DNA of 64,000 nt from Hanstruepera marina (GTDB taxonomy: Bacteria; Bacteroidota; Bacteroidia; Flavobacteriales; Flavobacteriaceae), in the NCBI RefSeq assembly GCF_019880635.1, contig NZ_JAINVX010000001.1, positions 1,282,001-1,346,000 of the forward strand, written 5' to 3'. Of the stretch, positions 44,737-54,316 are shown piece by piece. The position numbers were made by a program, and so were the translations under genes. Position 1 is the first letter of the stretch. Every line of letters begins with the position of its first letter. A model generated the notes under the pieces. The model was not told the DNA's origin, did not search any database, and saw nothing but the letters and a program-made list of their open reading frames with translations.

Positions 44737-46758
44737 ATGAGATTGTTTTTAAGCCTACTGTTCTTCATTTGTGTCAAAATTACTTTGGCACAACAAACCG
44801 ATTATGTGGATTTTACCTTTTGTAAGGCTTTTGTGAAGTTTGACACCATAGAGAAATCGGTTTCCGGTATAGTACGTCATAAATTTATTATGTTAAAAGA
44901 TGCGGATTCTGTATTTGTTGATGCGCAAAAAATGAAGATCACAGATCCATTGGAATTGTTGGATTTTGAAAACTCTGAAACTCATAAAATAGCTTATAGA
45001 AACGACAGCAGTAAGATTTGGCTTAAACATGGTTTTAAAGCTGGTAAGCAGTACGAGGCTATTATAAATTACATAGCGATTCCTAATAAAGCCTTGTATT
45101 TTTTGGGCTGGAGCAATAAGGCACCTAATCAAATTTGGACGCAAGGTCAAGGGAAGTATACAAGTAATTGGTTGCCCAGTTTTGATGACATGAACGAGAA
45201 GGTGAGCTTTGCTTTAACTATTCAGTTTAATGATCAATACGAAGTTATTTCCAATGGAAAAAAAGTTTTTGAAACGCAAACTGAAGATGGCAAAACCGAC
45301 CATGTGTTTATGATGGGAAAGCCTATGTCTAGTTATCTTGTTGCACTGGCAATAGGAAAGTATGATAAAAAAGTCGAAACGTCTGCGAGTGGAATTCCTT
45401 TGGAGATGTATTATTACCCTGAAGATTCTTTAAAAGCAGAGCCAACATACCGTTACACGAAGCACATGTTCGACTTTTTAGAGCAAGAAATTGGCGTACC
45501 TTATCCTTGGCAGAATTATAAGCAGGTTCCAGTTCATGATTTTTTGTATGCTGGTATGGAAAATACGACGGCTACTATCTTTTCGGATGGATTTGTGGTA
45601 GATTCTATTGGGTTTAACGATAAGAATTATGTTAATGTTAATGCACATGAATTAGCGCACCAATGGTTCGGTGATTTGGTTACCGAAACGTCTGGAACAC
45701 ATCATTGGTTGCAAGAGGGTTTTGCAACCTATTATGCTTTACTTGCGGAGCGCGATATATTTGGAGATAAGTATTATTATTGGCGATTATACGAATATGC
45801 TCAAGAGCTTTTAGATCAGGACAATCGTGGAGCAGGAACAGCTTTATTGAATCCAAAATCGAGTAGTATTACGTTTTATAAAAAAGGGGCTTGGCTATTG
45901 CATATGCTTCGAGAAAAAATAGGTAATTCAGCCTTTAATCAGGCCGTAAGAAAGTATTTGATGGCTCATCAATTTCAAAACGTGACGTCGGAAGATTTTA
46001 TTCGAGAAGTTAAGAATGTAACAGATATTGAGATTGATGAATTCTTTGAACAATGGCTTGAAAGCCCTATCTTTTCTTATAATGAGGTTATGGCTAGTTT
46101 GGAGCAATCTAAATTTATTCAGGAATATCTAATGGCTGATTGTGAGGCAAACAATGCTAAATGTGATTATTATTTAGAAGCACCACTGTCTGTGCAAGCA
46201 AAGGAAAAAATAATTTCGCAAGTACCAGAGCGTATTACGTTAGATGTTTTTAATGAAGGTATAAAAGTGAGGCAGGCCATAGCAATGCATGTGAGTGAGA
46301 TACCAGATTCCTTAAAAATAGAATATGAATCACTTTTAAAAGATGATTCTTATATCACTATTGAGGCTGCTTTGTACAATTTGTGGTCAAACTATCCAGA
46401 TGAACGTGTAAAGTACCTCGATAAAACCAAAAGTGTTATTGGATTTCGTGATAAAAATGTGCGTTTATTGTGGTTGGTTTTGGCCTTGTCGACTCTGGAC
46501 TATGAGCAAAACAATAAACAAGCCTATTTTGATGAATTGATTGGTTATACAGCGACAGATTATGGGTTTGAGGTACGTATGGGCGCTTTCTCATATTTAC
46601 AAGCTTTAAATCTATTTCCTGAAGCAGCTTTGGTGAATTTGGTAGATGCTACAAAACATTTCAATTGGCAGTTTAGGTCCTTTGCCAGGGATTTAGTGGA
46701 CGCTTTGTCTAACGATGAGCGTTATGCTGATATACTAGAAAAATTGAAAAACAATTAA
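44737..46758 (+). CDS. Exported M1-family aminopeptidase
   Basis: A 673-residue exported enzyme (signal peptide about 1-19, ITLAQ). The zinc site is HELAHQW at about 304-310 with the third ligand in LQEGF (HExxH-x18-E), preceded by the substrate-binding YAGMENTTAT, equivalent to the GAMEN motif of M1. A beta-sandwich N-terminal domain and helical C-terminal domain follow family order. I start at the ATG at 44737, since the longer frame begins inside recG and has no use for its extra hydrophobic region. It is followed by the patatin gene after 1 base. Confidence 0.92.
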   Translation: MRLFLSLLFFICVKITLAQQTDYVDFTFCKAFVKFDTIEKSVSGIVRHKFIMLKDADSVFVDAQKMKITDPLELLDFENSETHKIAYRNDSSKIWLKHGFKAGKQYEAIINYIAIPNKALYFLGWSNKAPNQIWTQGQGKYTSNWLPSFDDMNEKVSFALTIQFNDQYEVISNGKKVFETQTEDGKTDHVFMMGKPMSSYLVALAIGKYDKKVETSASGIPLEMYYYPEDSLKAEPTYRYTKHMFDFLEQEIGVPYPWQNYKQVPVHDFLYAGMENTTATIFSDGFVVDSIGFNDKNYVNVNAHELAHQWFGDLVTETSGTHHWLQEGFATYYALLAERDIFGDKYYYWRLYEYAQELLDQDNRGAGTALLNPKSSSITFYKKGAWLLHMLREKIGNSAFNQAVRKYLMAHQFQNVTSEDFIREVKNVTDIEIDEFFEQWLESPIFSYNEVMASLEQSKFIQEYLMADCEANNAKCDYYLEAPLSVQAKEKIISQVPERITLDVFNEGIKVRQAIAMHVSEIPDSLKIEYESLLKDDSYITIEAALYNLWSNYPDERVKYLDKTKSVIGFRDKNVRLLWLVLALSTLDYEQNNKQAYFDELIGYTATDYGFEVRMGAFSYLQALNLFPEAALVNLVDATKHFNWQFRSFARDLVDALSNDERYADILEKLKNN

Positions 46759-46759
46759 T

Positions 46760-47659
46760 ATGCGAGCATTAGTGATTTCAGGTGGAGGAAGTAAAGGGGC
46801 TTATGCAGGTGGTGTTGCTCAATATTTAATGGAGGTAGAGGGTAAAAAGTACGATATGTTTTTAGGTACCTCTACAGGTAGTTTGTTGGTACCGCATTTG
46901 GCGGTTGATAATATTCCAAAGCTTTATGATATTTTCACTAACGTGCAGCAGCATGATATTTTTAGTGTAAGTCCTTTTGTGCAACGTAAAAAAGGAGATC
47001 GTGAATATGTGTCCATTGATTTTGTGAATTCGTTGTGGCAGTTTATTCGATTAAAACGAACTTTTGGAGAGAGTAAGGCTTTACGACGTAATGTTAGAAA
47101 GAATTTTACTAGGGAAGAATATGAGATTGTAAAAACAACCAAACATGATTTGGTGGTAACGGTTTCTAACCTGTCGAAAAATAGAGTGGAGTACAAGTCC
47201 ATTAAGGATTGTACTTATGAAGAGTTTTGCAATTGGATTTGGATTTCCTGTAATTATATTCCATTTATGTCCATAGCCAAGGTCAATGGTTATGAATATG
47301 CCGATGGAGGTCTGGGGTGTGTGGTTCCTATTCGTGAGGCTATAAAGCGAGGTGCTACCGAAGTAGATGCGATTGTTTTAGAAGCTGAAAACATGGACCG
47401 CAATAAGGTATTGGGTAAAAATCCATTCTCCTTAATGTTAAATTTATTCGGACACTTATTAGATCAAGTAGAGCGTAATGATATCATTATTGGGCAATTG
47501 GCTGCAAAAAATAGAGGTGTTAAGTTGAATATGTATTATACCCCTACAACATTAACCGAAAACTCGTTAATATTCAGTAAACGATTAATGACTAAATGGT
47601 GGCAACAAGGTTATGATTATGCGCAAGAAAAACACGGTAATATTACCACATCTCGCTAA
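46760..47659 (+). CDS. Patatin-like phospholipase
   Basis: A 299-residue protein with no signal peptide. The oxyanion hole GGGSKG is at 8-13, the nucleophile S38 is in GTSTGS, and the catalytic Asp is in YADGGLG near 181, so the Ser-Asp dyad of the patatin family is complete. The substrate lipid is unknown. Located 1 base after the M1 peptidase stop, hence co-transcribed; its final 17 bases overlap the convergent gene at 47643. Confidence 0.9.
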   Translation: MRALVISGGGSKGAYAGGVAQYLMEVEGKKYDMFLGTSTGSLLVPHLAVDNIPKLYDIFTNVQQHDIFSVSPFVQRKKGDREYVSIDFVNSLWQFIRLKRTFGESKALRRNVRKNFTREEYEIVKTTKHDLVVTVSNLSKNRVEYKSIKDCTYEEFCNWIWISCNYIPFMSIAKVNGYEYADGGLGCVVPIREAIKRGATEVDAIVLEAENMDRNKVLGKNPFSLMLNLFGHLLDQVERNDIIIGQLAAKNRGVKLNMYYTPTTLTENSLIFSKRLMTKWWQQGYDYAQEKHGNITTSR

Positions 47660-48164
47660 CTTCCTGTTTTATATAAGATAATGCCGCATCACTTGGCGCA
47701 CGTTTTTCCATCATTTCGGTAAGAACCACTTCACGAAGCTTGTTGGCGGTATCAGTTTTTTCTAATAAACTGGCCTTTCTAATAAGTTGAATGGTTGCAT
47801 TTTTGGCAGCCGTAATAATGTTCCAACACTCGTCGCTTAAATAGATTTGCTGTGATAAATTGTGGTCAAACTCTTGTTCAATGCTCTGTATTAGTAAAGA
47901 TTCATAATCTTCTTTGTTAGAAGAAATTGGAGCCACACGAATAAGTAGTTTTGAAGGTGTGATACGTTCTAAAAACAATGCCATACGCTCATAAGCTTGA
48001 AGTCTCAAGGGCATGGAGTTAACTTGCATGTCTTTATGTAATAAAAAGCGCCTGCGACCATCTTCATTTTTAGTGTGCTCCTTAAAAAAGAAATAAGCAA
48101 TTAATCCGGTTATTAAAGCTGGAACAGCATAGAGAAAAACTTCAAAAATTTTATCGACTTCCAT
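47643..48164 (-). CDS. DUF7935-type single-span membrane protein
   Basis: A 173-residue protein with one N-terminal membrane segment (about 7-27, VFLYAVPALITGLIAYFFF) and a cytoplasmic charged part with SMPLRLQAYERMALFLERI and ECWNIITAAKNATIQLI. I recognise it as the DUF7935 family of Bacteroidota with moderate confidence. It is 11 bases downstream of the FMN glutamate-synthase-like gene. Function unknown. Confidence 0.75.
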   Translation of the reverse strand: MEVDKIFEVFLYAVPALITGLIAYFFFKEHTKNEDGRRRFLLHKDMQVNSMPLRLQAYERMALFLERITPSKLLIRVAPISSNKEDYESLLIQSIEQEFDHNLSQQIYLSDECWNIITAAKNATIQLIRKASLLEKTDTANKLREVVLTEMMEKRAPSDAALSYIKQEVSEMW

Positions 48165-48175
48165 AGTAGGTTTTT

Positions 48176-49744
48176 TTAAGTATTGGTGTTTTTAGAACCT
48201 CCCAAATATAAACAATCTTTTAAATCCTGAATACTTGTAAATGGGACTTTCGTTTTTTCATACATATACGTTCTGTTCAATTCTTCAGATAAGTTATGGT
48301 CATCTACATTAACATCAATGTCCTCCATTGTAAATTGGCAAGGATGTTCGTAGCCTGCTGCGTGTGTAATTTCTATTAGTTCTTTTCTAAACGTTTTAAA
48401 GTATTGTGCTAAACGTTCAGATTTTAAAGGTATGTTTATACCATTTTGCAACCACTTGCTTTGCGTGGCTACTCCACTAGGACAACGATTGGTGTGACAG
48501 ACTTGAGCTTGAATGCAACCAATACTCATCATGGCTTCACGAGCAACATTAATACAGTCAACACCCATTGAGAAAGCCATGGCTCCTTTAGCTGGAAACC
48601 CTAATTTACCACTTCCAATAAATACAATGCGTGAGGTAAGATTTCGCTTTTGGAAAACCTTGTATAAGTCACTAAAACCATATACCCAAGGTAATGATAC
48701 ATGGTCGGCGAAACTAGGAGGAGCAGCTCCTGTGCCGCCTTCACCACCATCTACGGTTATAAAATCAGGGCCTTTGCCTGTTTGTTCCATAATATTGGCT
48801 AGCTCATGCCATTGATCTAATTTACCAATAGCAGCTTTTATACCAACTGGAAGTCCAGTGTTTTCTGCAATGGATTCAATGAAATCAACCATTTCCTGAA
48901 CATTAGAAAAGGCAGAATGATTAGGAGGCGACAAAACATCTTTACCAATAGGAACGTGTCTAATATCAGCTATTTCTTTAGTTATTTTTGCTGCTGGGAG
49001 CACGCCTCCTTTACCAGGTTTTGCACCTTGGGAAAGTTTGATTTCGATTGCGCGAACAAAAGAATTTTTGTTTACCAAATCAACAAGTTTATCCATAGAG
49101 AAATTTCCGTGTTCGTCCCTTACTCCAAAATAGCCAGTTCCAAAGTGAAAGATAACATCGCCGCCATTGGAGTGATAGGGTGATAATCCACCTTCGCCTG
49201 TATTGTGGTAAGCACCCGATATTTTAACACCTTTATTTAACGATTCAACCGCTTTGGCCGACAAAGAACCGAAACTCATAGCTGAAACATTAATTATTGA
49301 GGCTGGTCTATATGGCTTTTTTCTTTGGTTGTGCAAACCCATAACTTTGGCGCAAGGCAAAAAGGATTTGTCAATTGTATTAGGATGGTTTTTCTCTAAT
49401 TTAAAAGGCATCATGGCATTGTTTATAAAAATATGCTGATGTGCGTAAATATCACGATCTGTACCAAAGCCTTCATAATTGTTTTCGTTTTTTGCAGAGG
49501 CATAAATCCAACCTCTTTCTATCCTATTGAAAGGAAGCTCTTCTCTATTGTTTGCAACAAAATATTGACGGATTTCAGGGCCTATACTTTCAAACAAATA
49601 TCTAATGTGACCAATAATGGGATAGTTGTGGCTAATGGTATGGCGTTTTTGGATAAAGATGTCTCGAATTGCTACGATTACCAAAGCAATAATAATCCAT
49701 ATCCACCATGAAATAGTGCTCAAGAATTCAAAAAAAGCATCCAT
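48176..49744 (-). CDS. FMN-binding glutamate-synthase-like protein with membrane anchor
   Basis: A 522-residue protein. An N-terminal membrane segment (about 10-27, WWIWIIIALVIVAI) is followed by the FMN-binding barrel of glutamate synthase: ISGAYHNTGEGGLSPYH, KLSQGAKPGKGG, DVLSPPNHSAFS, VDGGEGGTGAAPPSFADH and the iron-sulfur cysteine pattern CIQAQVCHTNRCPSGVATQ at about 405-425. The amidotransferase domain of GltB is absent, so ammonia channelling from glutamine is not expected. The natural reaction of this stand-alone family is not known. I start at the ATG at 49742-49744. The DUF7935 gene follows in the operon. Confidence 0.88.
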   Translation of the reverse strand: MDAFFEFLSTISWWIWIIIALVIVAIRDIFIQKRHTISHNYPIIGHIRYLFESIGPEIRQYFVANNREELPFNRIERGWIYASAKNENNYEGFGTDRDIYAHQHIFINNAMMPFKLEKNHPNTIDKSFLPCAKVMGLHNQRKKPYRPASIINVSAMSFGSLSAKAVESLNKGVKISGAYHNTGEGGLSPYHSNGGDVIFHFGTGYFGVRDEHGNFSMDKLVDLVNKNSFVRAIEIKLSQGAKPGKGGVLPAAKITKEIADIRHVPIGKDVLSPPNHSAFSNVQEMVDFIESIAENTGLPVGIKAAIGKLDQWHELANIMEQTGKGPDFITVDGGEGGTGAAPPSFADHVSLPWVYGFSDLYKVFQKRNLTSRIVFIGSGKLGFPAKGAMAFSMGVDCINVAREAMMSIGCIQAQVCHTNRCPSGVATQSKWLQNGINIPLKSERLAQYFKTFRKELIEITHAAGYEHPCQFTMEDIDVNVDDHNLSEELNRTYMYEKTKVPFTSIQDLKDCLYLGGSKNTNT

Positions 49745-49902
49745 ACTATCTATTTTTAAGTAAATATATTTAAAAATATGGATATAAAAAGGCGTAACAG
49801 TCATGTGTGGTATTTACCTTTAAAATTGTTTATAATTATTAATAATTCTGACGGTTTAAAAGGTTAACAATACTTATTTTCACACTTTGAAAAAAGAGTC
49901 CC

Positions 49903-52233
49903 TTGGAAAAATATTTAAGTCAGTTAAATGATGCGCAATTGGCACCAACTTTGCAAAAAGATGGCCCTATGATTGTAATTGCTGGAGCAGGTTCTGGAAA
50001 GACACGTGTTTTAACATATCGTATAGCCTATCTTATGAGTCAAGGGTTGGATGCGTTTAATATTTTAGCATTGACATTTACTAATAAGGCAGCCAGAGAA
50101 ATGAAAGGTCGTATTGCTGAAATAGTTGGTGATGGAGAGGCGAAAAACCTTTGGATGGGAACATTTCATTCAGTATTTGCTAAAATTTTACGTTTTGAGG
50201 CTGATAAATTAGGTTACCCAAGTAACTTTACCATTTATGACACACAAGATTCTGATCGATTGATAGCATCTATTATCAAAGAAATGAATCTAGACAAAGA
50301 TGTGTATAAATACAAGCAAATTCGCTCTCGTATATCCTCATATAAAAACAGTTTGATTACGGTTAAGGCTTATTTTCAAAATCCTGAATTAATTGAAGCC
50401 GATACTATGGCCAGGCGTCCGCGTTTGGGTGAAATATACAAGAATTATGTAGACCGTTGTTTTAAAGCTGGAGCTATGGATTTTGATGATTTGTTATTGA
50501 AAACTAATGAGTTGTTAACTAGATTTCCAGATGTGTTAGCGAAGTACCAAGATAAGTTTCGTTATATTTTGGTGGATGAGTATCAGGATACAAACCATTC
50601 ACAATATTTGATTGTTAGGGCGCTTTCCGATAGATTTCAAAACATATGTGTAGTCGGTGATGATGCCCAAAGTATTTATGCCTTCAGAGGTGCTAATATT
50701 AATAATATTCTGAACTTCCAAAGGGATTATGATGATGTAAAGGTATTCCGTTTAGAACAGAATTATCGCTCAACGAAGAATATCGTGAATGCTGCCAATT
50801 CCATTATAGATAAAAACCAAACCAAATTGGACAAGGTGGTTTGGACGGCCAATGACGAAGGGCCTAAAATAATTGTCAACCGTTCATTGACTGATGGTGA
50901 TGAAGGCCGATATGTAGCGAGCTCTATTTTTGAGAATAAAATGCAAAATCAGCTTCATAACAGCGATTTTGCTGTTCTGTACCGTACAAACGCACAATCT
51001 CGTGCTATTGAGGATGCCTTAAGAAAGCGCGATATTCCATATAGAATATACGGAGGCTTGTCGTTTTACCAACTTAAAGAGATCAAGGATGTGCTATCAT
51101 ATTTACGATTGGTTATCAATCCGGCAGACGAAGAAGCTTTAAAGCGGGTTATAAATTATCCTGCCCGTGGAATTGGACAAACCACTTTAGATAAGTTGAT
51201 TGTAGCGGCAAATGGTTACGAGCGAACCATTTTTGAAGTTCTTGAGAATATTGACAAGATAGATGTTGGTATAAATTCTGGGACAAAAACTAAACTGAAG
51301 AATTTTGTGACTTTAATCAGAAGTTTTCAGGTTATGAATGAAATGGCCAATGCATTTGAATTGGCGGAACATGTTGTCAAAGCCAGTGGCTTAATTCGTG
51401 AGTTTAATAAAGATGGCACACCCGAGGGGGTTGCCAGAATGGAAAACATTGAAGAGTTGCTTAATGGTATTAAGGACTTTGTTGAAGGGCAAAAAGAAAT
51501 TGCTGATGCTACGGCATCATTGGCAGAATTTTTAGAAGATGTAGCACTTGCCACCGATTTAGATGCTGATAAGGGTGATAGCAATCATGTGGCTTTAATG
51601 ACTATTCATTTGGCAAAGGGATTGGAGTTTCCGTATGTATACATAGTAGGTCTGGAGGAAGATTTATTTCCAAGTGCTATGAGTATGAATACACGTAGTG
51701 AGTTGGAGGAGGAGCGACGCTTATTTTACGTAGCATTGACACGAGCGGAAAAACAAGCTTATTTAACCTATGCTTTGTCTCGCTATCGCTGGGGAAAATT
51801 AATAGATTCTGAACCTAGCAGGTTTATTGAAGAAATAGATGACCAATATTTAGAGGTTGTTACACCTATTGAGGAGCGACGCTTTAACCCTATGTTAGAT
51901 GCTGATATTTTTGGTGATGTTGAACCCAACAAAATCAGATTTAAAAAACCTGTTCAACCAACATTTAAAAAAGGTAGAGCGGTTAATAAAGTCGAAAAGA
52001 AAACAGTTTTAGCACCTAAAAACCTAAAACCTGTTTCTAAAACTTCAAATAACACCAACTTGTTTGATAGTAAGTTGGTGGCTGGTAATATTGTAGAACA
52101 TTTACGGTTTGGAAAAGGAGAGGTGCTTAAAATTGAAGGTACAGGAAGTGATGTTAAAGCTGAAATTAAATTTGATAATGGCGGTGTAAAAAAATTATTG
52201 TTACGCTTTGCAAAACTTGAGGTTATAGGTTGA
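49903..52233 (+). CDS. UvrD/PcrA-type ATP-dependent helicase
   Basis: A 776-residue superfamily 1A helicase. Motifs run in order: GAGSGKTR (27-35), FTNKAAREMK, MGTFHSVFAKILR, DEYQDTNHSQY, GDDAQSIYAFRGA, EQNYRSTKNIVN, TIHLAKGLEFPYV and ALTRAEKQAYLTYALSRYR. It should unwind DNA 3'-5' in repair or replication. I use a TTG start at 49903 (MEKYLSQLNDAQL), because the family begins this way and no suitable ATG exists nearby. It converges on the gene at 52238, 4 bases apart. Confidence 0.94.
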   Translation: MEKYLSQLNDAQLAPTLQKDGPMIVIAGAGSGKTRVLTYRIAYLMSQGLDAFNILALTFTNKAAREMKGRIAEIVGDGEAKNLWMGTFHSVFAKILRFEADKLGYPSNFTIYDTQDSDRLIASIIKEMNLDKDVYKYKQIRSRISSYKNSLITVKAYFQNPELIEADTMARRPRLGEIYKNYVDRCFKAGAMDFDDLLLKTNELLTRFPDVLAKYQDKFRYILVDEYQDTNHSQYLIVRALSDRFQNICVVGDDAQSIYAFRGANINNILNFQRDYDDVKVFRLEQNYRSTKNIVNAANSIIDKNQTKLDKVVWTANDEGPKIIVNRSLTDGDEGRYVASSIFENKMQNQLHNSDFAVLYRTNAQSRAIEDALRKRDIPYRIYGGLSFYQLKEIKDVLSYLRLVINPADEEALKRVINYPARGIGQTTLDKLIVAANGYERTIFEVLENIDKIDVGINSGTKTKLKNFVTLIRSFQVMNEMANAFELAEHVVKASGLIREFNKDGTPEGVARMENIEELLNGIKDFVEGQKEIADATASLAEFLEDVALATDLDADKGDSNHVALMTIHLAKGLEFPYVYIVGLEEDLFPSAMSMNTRSELEEERRLFYVALTRAEKQAYLTYALSRYRWGKLIDSEPSRFIEEIDDQYLEVVTPIEERRFNPMLDADIFGDVEPNKIRFKKPVQPTFKKGRAVNKVEKKTVLAPKNLKPVSKTSNNTNLFDSKLVAGNIVEHLRFGKGEVLKIEGTGSDVKAEIKFDNGGVKKLLLRFAKLEVIG

Positions 52234-52237
52234 AAGT

Positions 52238-53206
52238 TTATTTAACCATGCAAACCGAATTAATATTGCCTTTACCATCATATTCTTTTACCGGATTATC
52301 GGGATCTATCAACCACTCATTATCCACAATAAATTTGTAATGATGTTTTCCGCCAGCTAAAGTTAAGGTTAGTGTCCAACCCCATTCTGTTTTTTTCATT
52401 TTTGGTTCATTTTCAGACCAATTGTTAAAACTTCCGGACAAAATGACTTTTTCGGCATCTATAAAACCTCGTAATTCAAAAGTTACCTCTTTACTAATAT
52501 TGATTACCGAGTTGTATTCGCCAAATTCGTTTCCGACTTTATTGGGATTGTAAGGGTCTTCAATCCATTTACCATCAACTATATATCGGTATTCATACGA
52601 TCCGGGTTTGATTTGTAATATTATTTCCCAGCCATTTTCCACTTTGTTCATTGTAAATAAATTCTCGTCCCATTTGTTGAAGGAACCAGCTAGGATTACC
52701 TCGTTTGCGTTGTTATAACCATAGAGTTTAAAACAAGCGTTGCCATCTTCATTTTGATAAGCTGTATAGAACTTTAAATTGTAAACGTTTAAAGGCTTGC
52801 CATTTGGTGTTTTAGCGGGAACAATATTGGCGATATTATCTGTTGGTTCGGCCCAATATTTACCATTAATTAGAAATTTAAATTCCCAAGAAGATTCATT
52901 TGAAAAATCTGTTATCTTTTTTCTTAATTCAAAGGTGTTGTCATCAATTTTGTTCATTCGCCATTTATCACGTGTCCAGTTGTTAAACTGCCCAGACACA
53001 ATAACATTCTCTATGTTTAAATCATCAAAATCTTTTATACTACCAGATGAATCAGACGTAGCCTTTTCGTAATCACGGATATCGAAAACAAAAACAATGT
53101 CATCACCATCTATTTTGTAGCCCAAAACATTTTTCTCTTGAGAAATGCCCTTAGTACAAGTTAGAAATAAAAAAATATAAACGATATGTTTAATTACTAA
53201 CTTCAA
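52238..53206 (-). CDS. Exported protein with three AMPK-beta-like glycogen-binding modules
   Basis: A 322-residue exported protein (signal peptide about 1-22). Three E-set carbohydrate modules of the AMPK-beta/CBM48 type are visible at about 67-123 (VSGQFNNWTRD), 168-221 (LAGSFNKWDE) and 253-305 (LSGSFNNWSE). In the third, the residues used for glycogen contact in AMPK-beta are retained: W263, K291 (HHYKF) and W298 (NEW). No catalytic domain is present. The start is TTG (53204-53206), sharing bases with the TGA of the upstream aspartic-protease gene (TTGA), so translation is coupled. A carbohydrate-binding or sensor role is inferred. Confidence 0.8.
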   Translation of the reverse strand: MKLVIKHIVYIFLFLTCTKGISQEKNVLGYKIDGDDIVFVFDIRDYEKATSDSSGSIKDFDDLNIENVIVSGQFNNWTRDKWRMNKIDDNTFELRKKITDFSNESSWEFKFLINGKYWAEPTDNIANIVPAKTPNGKPLNVYNLKFYTAYQNEDGNACFKLYGYNNANEVILAGSFNKWDENLFTMNKVENGWEIILQIKPGSYEYRYIVDGKWIEDPYNPNKVGNEFGEYNSVINISKEVTFELRGFIDAEKVILSGSFNNWSENEPKMKKTEWGWTLTLTLAGGKHHYKFIVDNEWLIDPDNPVKEYDGKGNINSVCMVK

Positions 53207-54168
53207 TGTCTTTTTAACGGATAGTTAATAAAATAAAGTTTCTCTTTCTGATAGTTTATAATGGTTCTTTTGTATTTAAAGAATTCGTACCCTAATATGC
53301 CATCTAAATCTGTACCAAAAGCTTCGTTAACCCTTTTTAAGTTAGTTAGAACGGTGTCCATCGGTCCAAAATAGATGGTTTCACTCAATCTTAAACGATG
53401 CAGTTTCCCTGCAATAACTTCTGTTTTCTTATTACTAGCATCCATTAAGATTAAGCGTTTTTTAGGAATAAAATATTTAAGTATGTCTTTGTTTAGGTTT
53501 TTGCTTATTTGATTGAATTCAGCTGCCGTATCAAGCCCAAACTTTACTTTTTTATTGTTGATGTCTCCATAAAGAATTATCGTATGATTCTTTAAAGCGA
53601 AATTTAGACTATCAAAAATTTTTTCCAAATAGACGTTTTTATCAAGCTTGTTTCCTAATCGGTCAACCTTGGATAGCGTAATTTGATTTAGATGCAAGTC
53701 AATAAACACTTCGTAATCTTTTAAAATAGAATAACCAATAATGCCTAAAAGCTTTATTTTCTTGCTTTTTTCAATATGGGAGAGGTTTATAACATCGGAT
53801 TTTAAGGCTTCTAATTTAAAATTTTCCAGCATAAAATCTTTAATATGCTTTTCATAAGGGTTGTCAATTGCTTGCATTACACCAAATGATTGATTGCTTT
53901 TTTCTTGATGCTTATAAAGATTTTTGAAATGTACTTTGTTAAGGATCATAGCTTCAGAACCTGTATCTATAATGAAATTTCCTTTTTGGTTATGAACTTG
54001 AGCTTCAACTACAATAAGGTGGTCTACCAATTTAAATGGAATTCGTGTTGTGTATTCGTTGACCTTTTCAGATTTTGGAAAAATAATAGTGCCCTTTTCA
54101 ATAACGTCAGTGGCATTCAAGAGACTTGAATAGCATGCAATTATTAAAAATAATAGTGTTCTTGGCAT
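53203..54168 (-). CDS. Exported two-lobed retropepsin-like aspartic protease
   Basis: A 321-residue exported protein (signal peptide about 1-19, SLLNAT). Two lobes each carry a retropepsin-like active site: D68 in FIIDTGSEAMIL and D213 in FGLDTAAEFNQI, each followed by a hydrophobic-Gly element (GIIGYSIL and GILGYEFF). A single-chain protein with two lobes recalls pepsin-like organisation, with the second motif altered from DTG to DTA. Many Bacteroidota relatives have one or two such lobes followed by PDZ; no PDZ is seen here. It overlaps the start of the triple-CBM gene, suggesting a functional pair. Confidence 0.82.
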   Translation of the reverse strand: MPRTLLFLIIACYSSLLNATDVIEKGTIIFPKSEKVNEYTTRIPFKLVDHLIVVEAQVHNQKGNFIIDTGSEAMILNKVHFKNLYKHQEKSNQSFGVMQAIDNPYEKHIKDFMLENFKLEALKSDVINLSHIEKSKKIKLLGIIGYSILKDYEVFIDLHLNQITLSKVDRLGNKLDKNVYLEKIFDSLNFALKNHTIILYGDINNKKVKFGLDTAAEFNQISKNLNKDILKYFIPKKRLILMDASNKKTEVIAGKLHRLRLSETIYFGPMDTVLTNLKRVNEAFGTDLDGILGYEFFKYKRTIINYQKEKLYFINYPLKRH

Positions 54169-54316
54169 ATTATTATGACTGAAAAAATATAAAAATGTTA
54201 CAGGATTTAAAAGATAGGTTATAAATTTAAGTTTAATTTTTCAATTGTTTTGATTACGTTCAACAATTCAATGAAAAATATTTAATTTGTAAAACATCAT
54301 TTAATCTAAACCATAA

